This document shows positions 47,283 through 48,754 of a stretch of DNA of 48,754 nucleotides, piece by piece. A program made the position numbers and the translations under genes. Every line of letters begins with the position of its first letter. Position 1 is the first letter of the stretch. A model generated the notes under the pieces. The model saw nothing but the letters and a program-made list of their open reading frames with translations. It had not been told where the DNA came from and ran no database searches. This stretch comes from an uncultured Saccharophagus sp. (lineage in GTDB: Bacteria; Pseudomonadota; Gammaproteobacteria; Pseudomonadales; Cellvibrionaceae): the NCBI GenBank assembly GCA_937920545.1, contig CAKZUG010000067.1, forward strand, positions 1-48,754. The letters are read 5' to 3'.

Positions 47283-48029
47283 TTACAAACCTAAGCGCTG
47301 AGCCAAACTATCAGCGGGCATGTAGCCTGCTATAAGGCTACCGTCTTCCAATATGATGGCAGGCGTACCCGAAATACCCATTTGACCACCAATATTGTAT
47401 TGCATTGCAACAGGGCTAGATTCGCAAATATTAGTCGGAATCTGCTCACGCATTTTCAACTTTGTTAAAGCATCTTGCGGGTCTTTAGCGCACCAAGCTG
47501 ATACCACTTTATTGTACGACTCAGAAGCAATACCCGCACGCGGAAACGCCATATAACGAATCTCTATACCTAATTTATTGTAGTCAGGGATCTCGCGGTG
47601 AAGCTTTTGACAATAACCGCAGTCGACATCAGTAAACACGTTAATAATGGCTTTTGTTTCACCTTCTTTAGGGGCAAAAACAATCATATCCTCTAACTTG
47701 ATCTGCTCCATGAGCTTTTTACGCGTGACGTCCATATCTTTTTGAGTAAGGTTAACTAAATCATTTGCTTGCAACTGATACAGCTCACCCGTAATAAAAA
47801 ACTGGCCGTCAGCACTTGAATATACAGCAGGGCCATTCTCGATTGTGGTTTTATATATACCTTTAACAGCCGAGGGGGTAACAGCACCCACTTTTAACCC
47901 GGGGCGTGCCGCCTCAAGCTTTTGCGTAATGAGCTTAGCCGCTTTGTCATCTTGATTCTCAGCTACTTGAGAAAATGCAATTAATGGTAACATCAAACCT
48001 GCAACCGCACCTATTAAACGTAATTTCAT
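47283..48029 (-). CDS. dsbC: Periplasmic disulfide isomerase DsbC
   Basis: Rearranges wrong disulfides in exported proteins; kept reduced by DsbD. It has 248 residues. Signal peptide at about 1-20. The N-terminal dimerisation domain (about 25-80) is followed by a thioredoxin fold with Cys137-Gly-Tyr-Cys140 (FTDVDCGYCQKLH) and the cis-Pro loop ISGTPAIILEDG. A second cysteine pair (AWCAKD, NICESS) matches the structural disulfide of DsbC. The ATG has AGAGG 7 nt upstream. It precedes hom, as in Pseudomonas. Confidence 0.95.
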   Translation of the reverse strand: MKLRLIGAVAGLMLPLIAFSQVAENQDDKAAKLITQKLEAARPGLKVGAVTPSAVKGIYKTTIENGPAVYSSADGQFFITGELYQLQANDLVNLTQKDMDVTRKKLMEQIKLEDMIVFAPKEGETKAIINVFTDVDCGYCQKLHREIPDYNKLGIEIRYMAFPRAGIASESYNKVVSAWCAKDPQDALTKLKMREQIPTNICESSPVAMQYNIGGQMGISGTPAIILEDGSLIAGYMPADSLAQRLGL

Positions 48030-48322
48030 GTATAACCTCTACTATTGATACAATATCCTGTGAACTCTTGAGATACAAAAAGCATAAATTGGTTCAACAA
48101 TTATACCGCCTTTTATGATAAGAAATACGATAAACGGTCTTAATAACGCACACTTTTAATAAACATATGTACGCAATACAGACTCAGTTAAGTTACTTAA
48201 TGATATGAATATAGCTCAATCATTAAAAATACTGGCTTAACTCGCTTTATTGCACAAATAAGATATGCTTATACCCACATAGTTTCTTATTACTTTTCAT
48301 TTATTCATTAAAAGGACAACAC
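48030..48322. other. Divergent promoter region dsbC / lipoprotein
   Basis: 293 bp, AT-rich, without a coding frame. It must hold both promoters. I can single out no clear operator. Confidence 0.4.
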
Positions 48323-48703
48323 ATGAAAACATCATCACTTATTTTAGCTAGTATTATGGCTGCTACACTCGCGGCATGCTCAGATAAAGAACCAACACCG
48401 CAGCCAGCTCCAGCAGCAGACACTAATATCATTGAAGATACTAAAACAAAAGCAGAGAACCTCAAGGACGCAACAAAAGAGAAAATAGAAAAAGCAGAAG
48501 AGAAGATCGAAGCACTAAAAGAAGAGTCTGCCGAAAAAATCGAAGCCCTTAAAGAGAAAAGCGCAGCGGTAACAGATAAAACAACAGAAAAAGCCAAAGC
48601 GATTAAAGAAGAAACCAAAGCTAAAACAGAAGAAATCAAAGAGGCAACAAGCGAAAAAATCGAGAGCGTAAAAGATAAAATCAAAAGCTTAAAGCAGTAC
48701 TAA
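48323..48703 (+). CDS. Small coiled-coil lipoprotein with LEA/Lpp-like repeats
   Basis: 126 residues. Signal peptide with lipobox LAAC (Cys19). After a short Pro-rich spacer (about 24-35), the rest is one continuous charged helix built of 11-residue-like repeats rich in Lys, Glu, Thr and Ala (EKIEALKEESAEKIEALKEK and variants), recalling LEA group 3 proteins and Lpp. No known enzyme domain. Such proteins may act as envelope spacers or desiccation/osmotic protectants; this is inference. The ATG has AAAGGA 7 nt upstream. No terminator is seen before the window ends. Confidence 0.72.
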   Translation: MKTSSLILASIMAATLAACSDKEPTPQPAPAADTNIIEDTKTKAENLKDATKEKIEKAEEKIEALKEESAEKIEALKEKSAAVTDKTTEKAKAIKEETKAKTEEIKEATSEKIESVKDKIKSLKQY

Positions 48704-48754
48704 CAAAGACTTTAAAGCAAGACCTTAAAACGAAAAAAACCCCTTAAACAATCA

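Overview
The window reads as chromosomal DNA of a marine-type, polysaccharide-degrading gammaproteobacterium, probably close to the Cellvibrionaceae/Pseudomonadales. This rests on two things. The housekeeping backbone has the Pseudomonas-like order secG-tRNA-Leu / glmM-folP-ftsH-rlmE-yhbY / greA-carB-carA-dapB-dnaJ-dnaK-grpE-recN-fur-bamE / recJ-thrC-hom-dsbC. Two secreted carbohydrate-active enzymes are also present: a GH8 xylanase-like enzyme and a PL14-like lyase. No database was searched; the taxonomic placement is an inference.

Layout. 0.2-2.1 kb: secreted GH8 hydrolase with a C-terminal DNRLRE/CBM96-like module (- strand). 2.8-7.2 kb: a two-gene RND efflux operon (adaptor and pump, no outer-membrane factor). 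7.6-9.0 kb: a membrane protein ending in an isoprenylcysteine methyltransferase-like domain. 9.2-10.0 kb: an MscS channel. 10.2-10.5 kb: a MITE-like inverted-repeat element. 10.6-12.1 kb: an Aer-type PAS chemoreceptor. 12.2-13.1 kb: a broken GtrB-type glycosyltransferase abutting the tail of a lost second chemoreceptor. 13.2-15.0 kb: a GT-C-like membrane glycosyltransferase. 15.5-21.8 kb: conserved backbone (tRNA-Leu(GAG), secG, glmM, folP, ftsH, rlmE, yhbY). 21.9-28.5 kb: an accessory block lying where related genomes have yhbY next to greA. It holds a Bae/Cpx-like two-component system, a lipoprotein, a Spy/CpxP-like periplasmic protein, an intact GtrB-like glycosyltransferase and the PL14-like lyase. 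28.6-41.9 kb: backbone (greA, carBA, dapB, dnaJ, dnaK, grpE, recN, fur, bamE). 42.0-48.0 kb: a small conserved-looking ORF, recJ, thrC, hom and dsbC. 48.3-48.7 kb: a small coiled-coil lipoprotein.

How the genes work together. The backbone carries envelope and nucleotide precursor synthesis (glmM, folP, carAB), lysine and threonine synthesis (dapB, hom, thrC), proteostasis (ftsH, grpE-dnaK-dnaJ, with sigma32-type promoters readable upstream of grpE and dnaK), DNA repair (recN, recJ), iron control (fur) and envelope assembly (bamE, secG, dsbC). The accessory block looks like an envelope-stress signalling unit beside envelope glycosylation and an exported polysaccharide lyase.

The most unusual sequence-level property is the number of intergenic tandem repeats. 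There are two perfect seven-copy heptamer arrays (7381-7429, 26783-26831) and at least six degenerate arrays with 13-16 bp units, most lying just upstream of genes. Apart from that, the strongest second-look items are the glycosyltransferase/chemoreceptor deletion scar at 13.08 kb, the MITE-like element, the two accessory breaks in otherwise conserved synteny, and the modular lyase with a repeat-encoded Thr-Lys-Ser linker. I did not find convincing evidence of a wholly new multi-gene system.
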